Shown here one piece after another: positions 1 to 11,000 of a stretch of DNA of 64,000 nucleotides (position 1 is the first letter of the stretch; each line of letters starts with the position of its first letter). The stretch comes from Lepus europaeus (taxonomy: Eukaryota; Chordata; Mammalia; Lagomorpha; Leporidae). The position numbers were made by a program, and so were the translations under genes. The stretch spans positions 41,705,468 to 41,769,467 of the forward strand of contig NC_084838.1 of NCBI RefSeq assembly GCF_033115175.1, written 5' to 3'. A model generated the notes under the pieces. It had not been told where the DNA came from. It saw only the letters and a program-made list of their open reading frames with translations, and made no database searches.

Positions 1-350
1 TGTAGTTGGGAGGTGTCGCATGATCCGCCACTCAAGAGACAAGAAGAATGAACCCAACCCTCAGAGGTGCAGTCTATGTCCTTTTACAAGTTCTTTCCGC
101 CTTAGCGCTGGTCGGGCGGCTGGGAGGGAAGCTCTGTGTGTGCGGCAGAGGTGGGGCCGGACAGGGGCAGGGCTTGTGTGTTGACGCCGCCCCCTTGCCC
201 TTGTGCTCTTTCTGCAGGTTTGACCGCATCGCGCACACTAAGGAGACGATGCGCTCCGACGGTTTGAACTCACTCACCTACCAGGTGCTGGACATACAGA
301 GAAACCCGTTGTACACCAAAATCACAGTGGACATCGGGACACCAAGCTAG
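1..350 (+). CDS. B4GALT1: B4GALT1, last two coding exons (beta-1,4-galactosyltransferase 1), 5' part outside window
   Basis: Golgi type II membrane enzyme that transfers galactose from UDP-galactose to terminal GlcNAc; with alpha-lactalbumin it makes lactose. The window starts inside the penultimate exon (1-66), which reads VVGRCRMIRHSRDKKN and then EPNPQR, and ends at a GT donor (67-68). The last exon is 218-350, after the acceptor TTTCTGCAG, beginning FDRIAHTKET and ending ITVDIGTPS with TAG at 348-350. The arginine before FDR is split across the junction (AG|G). The Met and His of the MIRH stretch are known manganese ligands in the bovine enzyme, and this segment belongs to the flexible loop that closes over the donor sugar. 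About 66 C-terminal residues are visible. Residues that differ from the human protein as I remember it include QRNPLY (Y to N) and LYTK (Q to K). The open frame continues through the 151-bp intron, but splicing is the sensible reading. Identification is very secure. Confidence 0.96.
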
Positions 351-818
351 CGTCGTGGCACACTAATGAGAGACCTGAAGATGGCTGGAGACCACTGCTG
401 GGTCTCTGCCATTCTCTGCTGGGCTGGCCCCTCTTGTTTTTTTAGCCGTCTGAGTGACAGGTGCCCTGCGCTCAGCATCCAGAAGCCTCTCCAAGATGAC
501 CAGGACCAGTGGGAGATGTTCCCCCAGTGTGGCTGGACATGTGACTTCCTCGCTCTATCAGGTGTTTGTCAGTGTAGAAGCTGTCGGCCTTTCTTTTGTT
601 TTGTTTTGGAGGGGTGAGAGAGTTTGACGGACTCATGGCGTCACCGTAGAGAGTCAGAACCTCGTGCGGCCCCAAATGCGGGGACCGTGGAGCTCATTCC
701 CAGCCGGAGAACTGCTCGGTTGTTTGGAAATGGGTAAGAATTACTGGTGGTGTTCTTCCTACTTCGTGAAGAGTGGGTGACTGCTGCTGAAATCGATGTG
801 CTATTTTTTGGTTGTCAT

Positions 819-840
819 TGTGTGTGTGTGTGTGTGTGTG
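819..840. repeat. (TG)11 microsatellite in B4GALT1 3' UTR
   Basis: An uninterrupted TG dinucleotide run, likely length-polymorphic. Confidence 0.9.
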
Positions 841-3000
841 GTTGTCACATTTTTAACGGAAAAACACAACATCTGTAGCATTTTCACTTGTCCCCTCCCC
901 ACCGCCATCCTTCAGTGGTGGGCAGCCATTACAATCCCTGTGTGTGGAGTCTCTTCTCAGCAGAATTCTAAGCCTTGGACCTTTGATCCTGCTCGTGTAT
1001 GAATTCCAAGGCAACTTAGCCATCAGAGCAAAAGCCATGGCTGTTCTCAGTGGCCTATCTCCGGATGGATTTCTGAATGTAAAGACTTTTTTTTAAGTAG
1101 CAGTTTGTAGTATTTTAAAGAAAGAACAAATCGAGTTCTGCTTGTGATCTAGTGTGATTAAGTGTTGATCCAAATCTGCCTAGGCTCTTTAGCGTTAAGT
1201 CATGACAATTTATTTTTCTGAGCATGCTATGTAAACTTGAATTTCCTATGTATTTTTATTGTGGTGTTTTAAATGTGGGGATGGGATTGAACTTTTTTTT
1301 TTTTTTTAGGGGATTAAAAAAATAATTATGTTGTCGTGGCCACAAATGGGCCTCTGATGCAGCTGCAGGCCAGGTTTTTTGTGCGCAGCAAAGTCACCTT
1401 CGGGGCCCTTGACAAGCGCAAGGCCTCCCGGTCAGCACTCTCGTGCCAGACCTGGAGCAGAGAGACCTGGGAGACAGGAGCCTCTGCCTTCCCTGGCACA
1501 GCTGCCCACCTCCCCCGCCCTCCCCAGGTGGGCAGGGTGGCGGGAACCTCAGTCGCTTCTGATTGACCCCTCAAGGCCCTGGCCTCCGCCTCTGCTCTGG
1601 CTCCAGCGGGGGCCTCCCTGGGGCGCTTCCACCCCCACCCTTGGACCCCCTGCATTCCCGGTCCTCCTCCTGCCTCCCCTTTCTCGCGGGCCCTGCCTCT
1701 CTCCTTCCTCCTCCTCCCTTCGTGTTCCTTTGCCTCTCGCCCGTGGCACTCAGGGTCAAACAGACTATTCATCCTCCAGCACGAATGTGCCTTTGAATTA
1801 TGATCTGGAAAGAAGTTTAGCTGAACCCACCTCCCCACCCTGTCCTGAGAACTGTGAGGGGGCCTCCCACCTCCTGCCCCCCTGTGTTTTTCGCAGGTGC
1901 TCCCACCTCGCTGTGAGCTAACCCACAGGTGCTTCACGGAAGGCCACCTCTGCCGTGAGATGGATAGGACGTCAGAGGCACTTCCTACCACTGAGCACCC
2001 GGGCCAAGGTGCCCGGGTACAGCTGCCTGCCTCCAGGGTGGCAGCCTGGACCCCCAGTCACCGCCCTGGGCCCCACTGCCCTCAGTGTGGAGGCTGAGCT
2101 GGTGCCCGGCCCCAGTCTTAACCTGTGCCTTTATTCCTTTGAGCATCTCAGATGCGAACTTTTGGTTCTGTTTCCAAAAGCCTTGGTATTGGTTAAAAAT
2201 TATTTTCCACTGCAGCCGCAGCTGGGCTATGCAAAGAGTATTTCTTCTGTCAGTTCCTTGTTCCTTCATCACCGTGGTAGTAAAACTGGGAATGAGAGCG
2301 AGCTTTGGGAAATGCAAAGAGTGAAGGCCTCTCTCTCTCTGTCCCCAGACCCTGACTTTGCCAAAGTGCCTTAAAAGAAAGGGTCAGGTGCCCCAGCGGG
2401 AACTTCTGATGACTGCCTTGACCTGTAGATCTCCACCTTTTCCTTTGTGCCTGTCGATGTTCAATCATGTCCAGTATGTGGTTCGTTTTCAGAACCAAGG
2501 AGAGTTCTGCTCCTGCTGCCCTGTGTGCCAGCCTTCCAGTGCTGTCCTGGATCTCTGCTGGGCACGTTGGCCTGGGCCCGAGCGCTGCGGGCCGCGTTTG
2601 CTCACGGGGGATTGCAGGGCTGCGGGGTCAGGAAGCACGACCTTCACCGCCACGCTGTCCCTGCTGTGCCTTTTTCTCTTTCTCCCCATCCCGGTGCAAA
2701 GTGGCCTTTGGGCAAGCGCCGAGGGCAGAGGCGGCACAGGAGGGTGAAGAATATGCCGTGCTCTCTGGGCCTGGGTCTCCACCAACCTTGGGGTGGGCAG
2801 GGGGTGCGCATGGCCCAGAGGATGGTATCCATGTCCTAGAGCCTTGTTGTGCTGTGTCATTTGATTTCCCACAGATGCAATGTGTGTATTTACCATTGTA
2901 AGGCCAGGGTGGGGCGGGGGAGGGGAGGAAGGGGAGCATCTGACCTTGGTGTTCAAAACAGAATTGTATTTTTGCCTTTAAAATCCAGTAATATAACATG

Positions 3001-3006
3001 AATAAA
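3001..3006 (+). terminator. B4GALT1: Polyadenylation signal AATAAA of B4GALT1
   Basis: Canonical AATAAA followed 14-40 nt later by a GT-rich stretch (TAGGTGGTTCGTGTTTT), the usual downstream element. It lies 2.65 kb after the stop codon. Confidence 0.75.
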
Positions 3007-3025
3007 TGACCCTATCTTTGTAACT

Positions 3026-3420
3026 GTAGGTGGTTCGTGTTTTCCTCACGCAGTGGGTTAAGGCTCTCCCAGAGCCGGAGCTGCCTGCCAGGAGGATCTG
3101 AGGGAAGCAGAGATGGCCTCCCTCCAGGGGTGGGGTGTCGGGGCGCCTGGGATGAGGCGATGTCTCGCCTGGCTGTGCACCACCCAGGGACAGGGCGGGC
3201 GTCCCTGGAATCGAAGCCTCGTTTTCTACATGGTATTATTCCCTTCCTATAGAAGAGCAGGGGCTTACGAGAGTGACAGTGGCTGATCCCTCCCAGGTTC
3301 TCTCTGTCCAGTAGCCGGTGCCATTTCAAGGTAGAATTTCCCCCAGCACTTCTCAAGCCACGTTCTACTGCTTTCAACAGTTGGGGCCAGCGCAGTTCAG
3401 ATGCGAGTCTCCGAGCCAGG
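3026..3420. other. Intergenic, nothing recognised
   Basis: GC-rich unique-looking sequence directly downstream of the B4GALT1 polyadenylation site, with no gene or repeat that I can identify. Confidence 0.5.
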
Positions 3421-3421
3421 A

Positions 3422-3820
3422 TGGACGTTTGGCCTAGCTGGTCATACACTGTTTAGGATGTCTACTCATCCCATGTTGGGGTACCCAGGTTCAGTACCCA
3501 CCTCTACTCCTGACCCCAGCTTCCTGCTAATACACACTCTGGGGAGACAGTGGTGATGGCTGAAATGATTGGGTTCCTGCCACCCGTATGGAAGGCTTGA
3601 ATTTATGGCTTCCAGCTTTGGCCCAGTAAGGGCATTTTAGGGAGTAAACCAGTGGATAGGATTTCTTTCTCCTCTCCTCTCCTCTCCTCTCCTTTCTCTT
3701 CCCTCCTCCCCTCCCCTCTTATCCCTTCCCCTCCCTTCCCCACCCTTCCCCTTCTCTCCCCTCCTCTCCCTCCTCCCCCTCTCCTTCTCAGCCTCCAAAA
3801 TAAATAGATAAATATTTTTT
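3422..3820 (+). repeat. Old type A SINE with expanded CT-rich tract
   Basis: Diverged head (GGCCTAGCTGGTCATACACTG), then CATCCCATGTTGG and GGAGTAAACCAGTGGAT. The normally short CTCTCT stretch has grown into about 125 bp of TCCTC/CCCTTCC repeats (3665-3790) before the AATAAATAGATAAAT tail. Confidence 0.8.
3665..3790. repeat. Polypyrimidine (CCTCT)n-like simple repeat
   Basis: Tract of CTCCT, CCCTT and CCTCC units, almost free of purines, inside the SINE at 3422-3820. It is a candidate triplex-forming or unstable tract. Confidence 0.85.
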
Positions 3821-3886
3821 AAAAATTCTTTGCACAAGTTGCTCATAATGTAACTTAAATGGTATTATCTAAAATAAGTGTTCTCT

Positions 3887-4196
3887 GGGGCAGGCCTTGG
3901 GGCACAGCAGATGAAGCTGCTGCTTTGGGTGCCCGCATCCCATATTGGAGCACCTTCCTGATGAGCCAACTTCCTGCTGATGTGCACCATGGGAGGCAGC
4001 AGGTGATGGCCCGAGTACTCAGATCCCCACCACCCACATGGGAGATCTGGAGGGAGTTCTAGGCTCCTGGCTTCAGCCTGGCCTGCCTCTGACTGTTGCT
4101 AGTGTTTGGCAAGTAAACAAAGGGATGGAAGAGATCTCTTTCTCTCTGTCACTCTGCTTTTCAAACAAAAATAAATCAACTTAGAAAAAAACACTA
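3887..4196 (+). repeat. Type A SINE
   Basis: Starts GGGGCAGGCCTTGGGGCACAG, contains CATCCCATATTGGAG, and ends CAAACAAAAATAAATC. Confidence 0.85.
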
Positions 4197-6073
4197 AAGC
4201 TTCTTGTCCCAGAAAATTTAATCAGATGTCCTTAAAAGGGTCTTAGCAGTTACCCAGGTCCCTGACGCCAACCTCCCACTGCTGTGCTCCAAGGAACCGG
4301 ACCGGAGCCGGGCCAAGGACAGGCCCGCAGGCTTGGCCATTTCTCTGGAGGTCTCCTGGGGCCCTGGCAGTAAGGAAGCCCCTGGTAAAAATCCCTAGCA
4401 ATAAGGAAACCACTAGGGGTGGAAGAGGCCCTCGCCAGCGGCAGCATGCACCAGCTGTGTGTCTCCCAGACTGCAGCCCACAACGCAGCAATTGGTGGCT
4501 GGCTGACAGTTGGCCTGCGGTGGGTCGCAGCCCTGGTCAGCCCCCGGCTGATCTCACCCACGGCTCCCTTGCAGTACGTTTCAATCAGCCTAACGCTGCT
4601 CCCTCCCCTCTGTGTTCTGCTGCTGGTGGATGCTCACAGCCCTCGACCCCAGCCTCAGTGATCCCCTCCGGGGCCAACTTCTTCAGAAATGCCATCTTTC
4701 CTTTGCTAGTTCACACAGGACCCAGATCCACGACGGATCCAGGCAGCGCTCAGGTGTTGGGAGAGTGGATTTGATGGGCCCCGATCCCCCACGTCCCACC
4801 TCTTTCTGGGGGCCAGATCACAGTGGGGTGGTTCCCAGGGCTGGGTGCCTGTGGAGGTGTGAGGATGGGAACCCCCAGGCCTGCAGAGTTGGCTGCTCTG
4901 TGTGGGAGGGAGGCAGCTGAGTGGGAGGCGCGGGATGACCACATTCCTCTGCCCAGGTTTCCAGCCAGCTCAGCACCCTGCCTCCTGCTTCTTGCAGGAG
5001 GTGGGAGTTCAAACATTTCTAGTTTCTCCCTAGAGCTGGAACTTCTTACCCCGGCAGAAAGGAAATGAGATCTGTCTGGCTGAGCTGGTCGTGCCAGACC
5101 AGGCTCATTTCCTGCTTTGGCAGAGTCCCCAACAGGGAATGCGGCTGCTGCCTTCATCTGGGCTTCAGGCCCTGGACCCGGGCTGTGAGGCCCAGGAGTC
5201 TACAGAACAGGGGTGATCCTGAGGCCCCAGGGTCAATGCACCAGAAACCCAAGGAACGTGGCACTCCCAGGCCATTTGCACATCAGCAGGATGGGTGCCA
5301 GGGTTGCCGCTGAGAGGTAGACAGGATGTGAGGATACCGTGGTATAATATGGGCAGAAAGGGTGTCAGGTCATCAGACAGGAAGCCTGGGATGTCAACCA
5401 GGAGGAAGCCACACCAACAGTAGCCATAGCCCTGGCATCCTCAGCCCTCCCACTCACTGTGTGACTCCGGGTAAGTCAGTTCTCTCTGGGTTGGCTCTGT
5501 TCTTAGGCTCCCACAATCCATCCTTGGTCTCCCCACACTCCTGCCCTTCTGTCAGTAGGAAGCACCATGGTCTTGACTTCCCTCATGCCGCTGGGGCTAA
5601 CCTTTCCCCGGATCTTGCTGGAAGTCCCTTTATCTCTGGGTCTTCATTTGTGAACATCCCTGCCTGCTGTTGGTTCCTCGCCCCCCGGGCTTCCCTGAGC
5701 ATCACTGGGAGAGGGGCTGGGATGTTGCTGCTGATGTCCATTGCCCGTTCAGGGTCAGGGCATCATGCCCTTTCTGCCCTTGCCCACTCAGCCCTGCAGA
5801 AGCACCTGCCTTTCTCCAGTCCTCCTCTCACCTGCTGTCTCTCGGGCTTTCCTGATCATCCCTACTAAGCTCAGCAGGCTCAAGAGTAGCCAGGGACCTG
5901 AGGGAGAAGCACAGTGGCTGGGAGCTGGGTGGTTGAGCCTCTGCCCAGCTCTTGGGAGATGGAAGAAGGCTCAAGGGTAGTGAGGAGCCACCTCCATACC
6001 CAGGTTCTTTCCAGCTGAATCATCTGCGCTGCCACAAAAGGACCTGGGACTGCCTGATCTTAAGAAGTTCCCT
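4197..6073. other. Intergenic unique sequence with no gene
   Basis: About 1.9 kb without recognisable coding exons or SINEs. A short stretch near 5455-5490 (CACTGTGTGACTCCGGGTAAG) resembles the conserved part of an ancient MIR element. The open frames here have no recognisable motifs. Confidence 0.5.
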
Positions 6074-6329
6074 GGGGCTGGTGCTGTGGTGTAGCAGGTA
6101 AAGCTGCCGCCTGTGGTACCTGCTTCCAATACGGGCACCTGTTGTGTCCTGGCTGCTCCACTTCCCATCCAGCTCCCTGCTAATGTGCCTGGGAAAGCAA
6201 CAGAAGATAACCCAAGTGCTAGGGCCCCTGAATCCATGTGGGAGACCTGTAAGAAGCTCGTGGCTTTGGTCTGCCCCAGCCCTCGCTGTGGAGACCATTT
6301 GAGGAGTAAACCAATGGATGGAAAATCAA

Positions 6330-6361
<32 letters not shown>

Positions 6362-6405
6362 CCTCTGCCTGTAACTGTGCCTTACAAATAAAAAAAAATA
6401 ATAAA
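6074..6405 (+). repeat. Type A SINE
   Basis: GGGGCTGGTGCTGTGGTGTA head, GAGTAAACCAATGGATG, a (CT)n run near 6331-6357, and tail ACAAATAAAAAAAAATAATA. Confidence 0.9.
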
Positions 6406-6469
6406 AGAAATATGTCTTTAGGAGAAAAAAAAGGCAAAAATCTCAATCAGACTCATTAAAATTGTCTAT

Positions 6470-6725
6470 TTTAACTTTTAAAAGTGTATTAGAGAGAAAG
6501 AGAGAAAGCACAAGAAGCCAAAGCCAGGAACCAGGAACCAGGAACACAATCCCAGTCTCCCACATGGGTGTCGGGAACTGAGCTACTTGAGCCATCACCA
6601 CTGCCTCCCAGGGTCTGCATTTGCAGGAACCTGCAGCCAGGAGCCAGAGCCCAGTGTCAGACTCCGGTAATCTGATGTGGAATGTGGACACCTTAGCTAC
6701 CAGGCTGAATGTCTGTGCTGGTGTT
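6470..6725 (-). repeat. Old, truncated SINE (reverse orientation)
   Basis: Reverse-strand SINE motifs: AGAGAGAAAGAGAG, CCAAAGCCAGGAACC, TCTCCCACATGGGTG and ACTTGAGCCATCACC. It is highly diverged. Confidence 0.65.
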
Positions 6726-6743
6726 GTTTTAAAATGAATAAGT

Positions 6744-7075
6744 GGCCGGCGCTGCAGCTCAATAGGCTAATCCGCCTGCGGCGCCAGCACACCGGGTTCT
6801 AGTCCCAGTCAGGGCGCCGGATTCTGTCCCGGTTGCCCCTCTTCCAGGCCAGCTCTCTGCTGTGGCCAGGGAGTGCAGTGGAGGATGGCCCAAGTGCTTG
6901 GGCCCTGCACCCCGTGGGAGACCAGGAGAAGCACCTGGCTCCTGCCTTCGGATCAGTGCGGTGCGCCAGCCGCGGCGGCCATTGGAGGGTGAACCAACGG
7001 CAAAGGAAGACCTTTCTCTCTGTCTCTCTCTGTCTCACTGTCTACTCTGCCTGTCCAAAAAAAAAAAAAAAAAAG
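6744..7075 (+). repeat. Type B SINE
   Basis: GGCCGGCGCTGCAGCTCAAT head, CACCGGGTTCTAGTCCCAG (the tRNA-like B box), GGTGAACCAACGGCAAAGG, CTGCCTGTCC and A(18). Confidence 0.92.
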
Positions 7076-7084
7076 AATAAGTAA

Positions 7085-7425
7085 GGGGCTGGCGCTGTGG
7101 CACAGCAGGTTAAAGCCTTGGCCTGAAGCGCCGACATCCCATATGGGTGCCGGTTCTTGGCTGCTCCACTTCCGATCCAGCTCTCGGCTATGGCCTGGGA
7201 AAGCAGAAGAAGATGGCCCAAGTCCTTGGGCCCCTGCACTCATATGGGAGACTCGGAGGAAGCTCCTGGCTCCTGGCTTCGGATCAGCTCAGCTCCGGCC
7301 GTTGTGGCCATCTGGGGAGTGAACCAGCGGATGGAAGAAGACCTCTCTCTCTCTCTGTCTCTACCTCTCTCTGTAACTCTGTCTTTCAAATAAATAAAAT
7401 GAATCTTCAAAAAAATAAAATAAAA
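7085..7425 (+). repeat. Type A SINE
   Basis: GGGGCTGGCGCTGTGGCACA head, CATCCCATATGGGTGCC, GGGGAGTGAACCAGCGGATG, and tail CAAATAAATAAAATGAATC. Confidence 0.92.
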
Positions 7426-7435
7426 TGAATAAATG

Positions 7436-8060
7436 ATGACAGTGATGTGCAGGAATTGGAATCTTATGCATTGCTGGTGGGAATATAAAATGGTGCAGCC
7501 CTTGTGGAAAATGGTATGGTAATTTCTCAAAAAATTGAACAGAGAATTACCATGTATTCCAACAATTCCAGTTCCAGGTGTATGCCCCAAATAAATCAAA
7601 GTACGGACTTGGGGCTGGTGTTGTGGTGCAGCAGGTTAAGCCGCCACCTGTGACATGAGCATCCCTTATCTGAGTGCTGGCTGCTCTGCTTCCAATCCAG
7701 CTCCCTGCTAATGTGCCTGGGAAGGCAGCAAATGATGTCTCAAATACTTGGGCTCCCGTCCCTCTTTCTGTGCCATTCTGTCTTTCAAATAAATAAACAA
7801 ATCTTAAAAAAAAAAAAAAAGTTATTTCTGACATTCATTACAACATGAGTGAACCACGAAGATGTGATGCCAAGTGAGATATGCCGTTTAAAAAAGGACA
7901 CGTATTACAAGACTGCATTGATATGAGTTACTTACAGTAGTCAAACTCCTAGAAGCAAGCAAGCAAACTAAAATAACCCCAGTGGCAAAGGGAAGGGAAA
8001 ATGGGAAGTGTTAAAAGTTCTAGAGAGGATTTAAAATGATTAAAATGATCGATTTTATGT
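7436..8060 (+). mobile_element. LINE-1 3'-region fragment, split by a SINE
   Basis: GCATTGCTGGTGGGAATATA, AAAATGGTGCAGCCCTTGTGG and ATTCCAACAATTCC match the familiar end of mammalian L1 ORF2. The match resumes after the SINE at 7611-7822 with ACATGAGTGAACCACGAAG and GATGCCAAGTGAGATATG. No intact reading frame remains. The outer borders are approximate. Confidence 0.8.
7611..7822 (+). repeat. Type A SINE, internally deleted, inserted in L1
   Basis: GGGGCTGGTGTTGTGGTGCA head and CTTTCAAATAAATAAACAA tail. The middle third (the CCTGGCTCCTGGCTTC region) is missing, giving about 210 bp. Confidence 0.88.
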
Positions 8061-11000
8061 GTATTTTGCTCGATTCAGAAAAGTAAAGTAGGAAGGCTCC
8101 TGCAGTAAAGGCTTCACCTCTTGTGCCCTCGGGAGATGGCAGAGGGTGGCGGGCAGTGCCACATCCACCTGGGGATTTGAGAGTGAGTGGGCTGGCCGTG
8201 TGGGACCTGCCACTGGAGCACTGGCATACTGTGGCACGCAGCCTGGCTGCTAACCCAACAAGGCACTGCGCCCTGAAGGCTTTTTGGTCGCTCCCTCTCC
8301 CAAGACAAACGTGGTCCTTTTTTAAGGGCCCAGGCACCCTTAGCCACGTCCCTTAGCCACGTGGGGCTCGGGAGGAAAGGCAAAGCCTGGACTCGGCCAG
8401 GCTCTCAGGTGCCCACCTGGTGTCCCATTTACTCTCGGCAGAGAGTGCGGGTGGAGCTGGAAGCCTTTGAAGGGGGAAGAAAGGAAGAGCTGGGGTCAGA
8501 TAGAGCTGGGGATGCAAATGGAGAGGCCCTGGGATAGGTTCTGTCCTGATAAGGAGGAGACCACCTCCCCCCGGCTCAGGAGGGAAAACCTGAGTCCTGG
8601 GTTGGACCCCCGACTTTGGAGGCCAAGTGGGACCCTCTGGAGAGGTGGGACTATGAGTTGGCTTTGGCAAGGGTGCTGCCACATGGCCCTTCCAGCCAAG
8701 TCCTAAAAGTGGACCTGTTCTTTGGTCCCACAACTCAGCCCTCAGGAAACCATCAGAAAAACCCCACAATGTGTGTAACCCTGGAAAATGAGATGCCACC
8801 TCCAACAGAGCACTGTGCTAAGTAAGATGGGGTATGTGCAAACAATGACGTCCCATGCCACCACTGGGAGTGCAGTGGATCTGGGTGCATGCCTTGGCAA
8901 GAGGTCTCATGGCAGAAGCAAGCCACGGGCTGGCATTTCCCTACATGGCAAGCCAGGGTGTGACTGATTTAGAGCAGGACTGGCTCTGTAATTGTAGGAG
9001 CAGAAGCATGAGCCAAACATGGGAGATGATTTTCCTTTCTCTACACAGATGGGGGCCAGGCCCTGTGCAGGGGTGCTCAGGAGAGGTGACAAACTCGTGC
9101 TTCAGGGATGCCTGAGTCTTGTGTTATGAGTTGGTATAGTGAGGAGAGGAAGCGTAAGTGGGGTTGTCCCCTAGGGAAGGGAGTTGGGGGCTTCCTCTCA
9201 TGGGGGGATGGTGGAGGCCCAAAGCCTGTTCACAGGAGGTGGGATGTGGCCTGGCCATGGGAAACCGATGAGGAGTCAACATGGGCCAGGGAGCTCCTAG
9301 CAATTCCCTCAAATATAGAAAAATGCACTTAGGACATTTCTTGCCACTCTTTGCTGAGTGCAACTGAGCATTCGCATCTGTTATACTTGTATAATAAAAA
9401 CACTACAGACAGAGAGAATGGGTGGGAGGGAACGCTGTACCCTGTTTCTACAGGGGGGTGCTTGGCCTGAAGTCTCTTCTTAGGGCCCTGGGAGGAATGG
9501 AGCCAGGAGGGAGTGAGGGGGACCCCACAGCCAGTGGATCTTTGGCCTCAGAACCCAGGAGCCCTGGCTTTGGCCCAGGAGGTCCTGACATCTGGATTTT
9601 GACACAGACCAGAGCCTGATGCTGTTGGAGACTCATTTCCGGGCCAGATGTTAAGGCTGGATGATTGGCCTTCACTCCTGGCCCTGGGCCCTGCCTGGGA
9701 GGCTGTGCCAGGCCGTGGCCAATAGGAGTGCATGCCTCCATCCTTGAGTCCTATTTGATGGGGTGCCAAGGGCTGTGTGCCTGGCCCTGCCCCACCTTGC
9801 TCAGTTCCATGGACTTTGGCCAGCTGGAGCTTTCTGCACGGAGAGCCTTGGACAGGGTGAGACACCAGAGGCTACTCAGCCAGGGCCATTGGCCATTGTG
9901 GGGGCCTTCAGCCTGTTGCCTGCCTGCGTCCTGTTGCTGTGGCCATGGTGGCTTTCCTCTCCTCTGGTGACAGATGCATAGGAGACAGCCCAGCTCTCTA
10001 GTTCCTGGCTTTGACCCACGACAGGCTGAGAGGGATGAAGGATGGTCACGAGGGTGCTCAGTGCATGTCATACAGTTCTCATGGGTTCAGCCCTGCTGTG
10101 TATCCTCAGCACGTGTCCGTGTATTACAGTGGTCCCCAGCGTGGCTCAGGGAGGGGCCAGGACGTGTGCAAGGTCCTACAGAATCCATGTCCAACCGGGA
10201 CCTCCTGCGTCTCCGTCCCAGGTCTGACCACTGACCCAGCTCCTGTCCCAGCCTCACAAGCCCTCTGCATGCAGCCTGGCCGGGAAGCTGGAGAATGGAG
10301 GCTGGACTCTCCCTAGGCCAGGGCCGTCTGTTGCCTCTGTCTGGGAGACACCTGGGTGTGGTTGATGCTGAAATGACCCAGGAGGGAGCAAAAGGCTTGA
10401 GGTGTGGGGAAGAAGGGGAAGGGAGTTCCCTGGGGACCGAGAACCCAGGTGGATCTGAAGAAAACTCCGGAAGCATCGCTCTGGGCAGCATCAATGGGTC
10501 CCTGGCTCACCCAGAGAACCGCGCCTTCCTCTTCCTGGACCGAGCTATGCCCTGGGCCGGCACTGGGGGGCCAGGAGATCTCAGCACATTTGTTCCAAGG
10601 CTGCAGGGAATGGGGGGGGGGGGGGCCTGGGGCCTGGACCCCTGCTCAGAGCTCTCTGTCTCTCTTCCAGGCTCCTCTCCTCCCCAGACATGCCCTCTTT
10701 TCCCTGAAGGAGGGCAGTCTGCCACCCAAAGGCCCAGAAGCCTTCCCAGCCAAAGGCATTTTCCGAAGTGAAGCCTCGGGCTGGGGCTTGTTTTGATGAC
10801 TCAGGATTTTTTGACGGGCTGAACCGAGGGCTGTACAAAGCAGGCTGCTGGGTTTAGCTTCAGACTCAGTGATCTGTGTTTCATGTGCTTGGCTCTGGAG
10901 AGACACTGGCCTTGCTGCATCTCCCCTGTGGAATGGGGAGAGAAGACCTGCACGCTGAGCACAGGCGAAATCCCTCCTGAAGACGACTTGCCTGCTGGGA

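Larger units (their letters stand above)
351..3020 (+). other. B4GALT1: B4GALT1 3' untranslated region
   Basis: Non-coding, SINE-free sequence from the B4GALT1 stop to just past the AATAAA at 3001. The length of about 2.7 kb fits the long 3' UTR known for this gene in other mammals. It contains a (TG)11 run at 819-840, a T-run near 1292, a C-rich block at 1490-1740 and a short GC hairpin (ACCCGGGC, 6-nt loop, GCCCGGGT) near 1999-2020. ORFs across it are chance frames. The exact 3' end is inferred from the polyadenylation signal. Confidence 0.75.

Noticed and set aside
48-350. 100-codon continuous frame through the last B4GALT1 intron
   Set aside because: The GT donor at 67 and the TTTCTGCAG acceptor at 216-217 restore the conserved NPQRFDRIAH junction. 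Readthrough of the 151-bp intron is a coincidence, because that length plus its frame happens to lack stops.
1326-1991. 221-codon open frame on the - strand
   Set aside because: It lies inside the GC-rich 3' UTR of B4GALT1, has low-complexity Arg/Gly/Glu-rich composition and no family motif; it is a by-product of GC richness.
6074-6110. tRNA-like A and B box motifs (TGGTGTAGCAGG, GGTTCGAGTCC) that could suggest tRNA genes
   Set aside because: They belong to the tRNA-derived heads of the SINEs; there is no full cloverleaf or anticodon arm.
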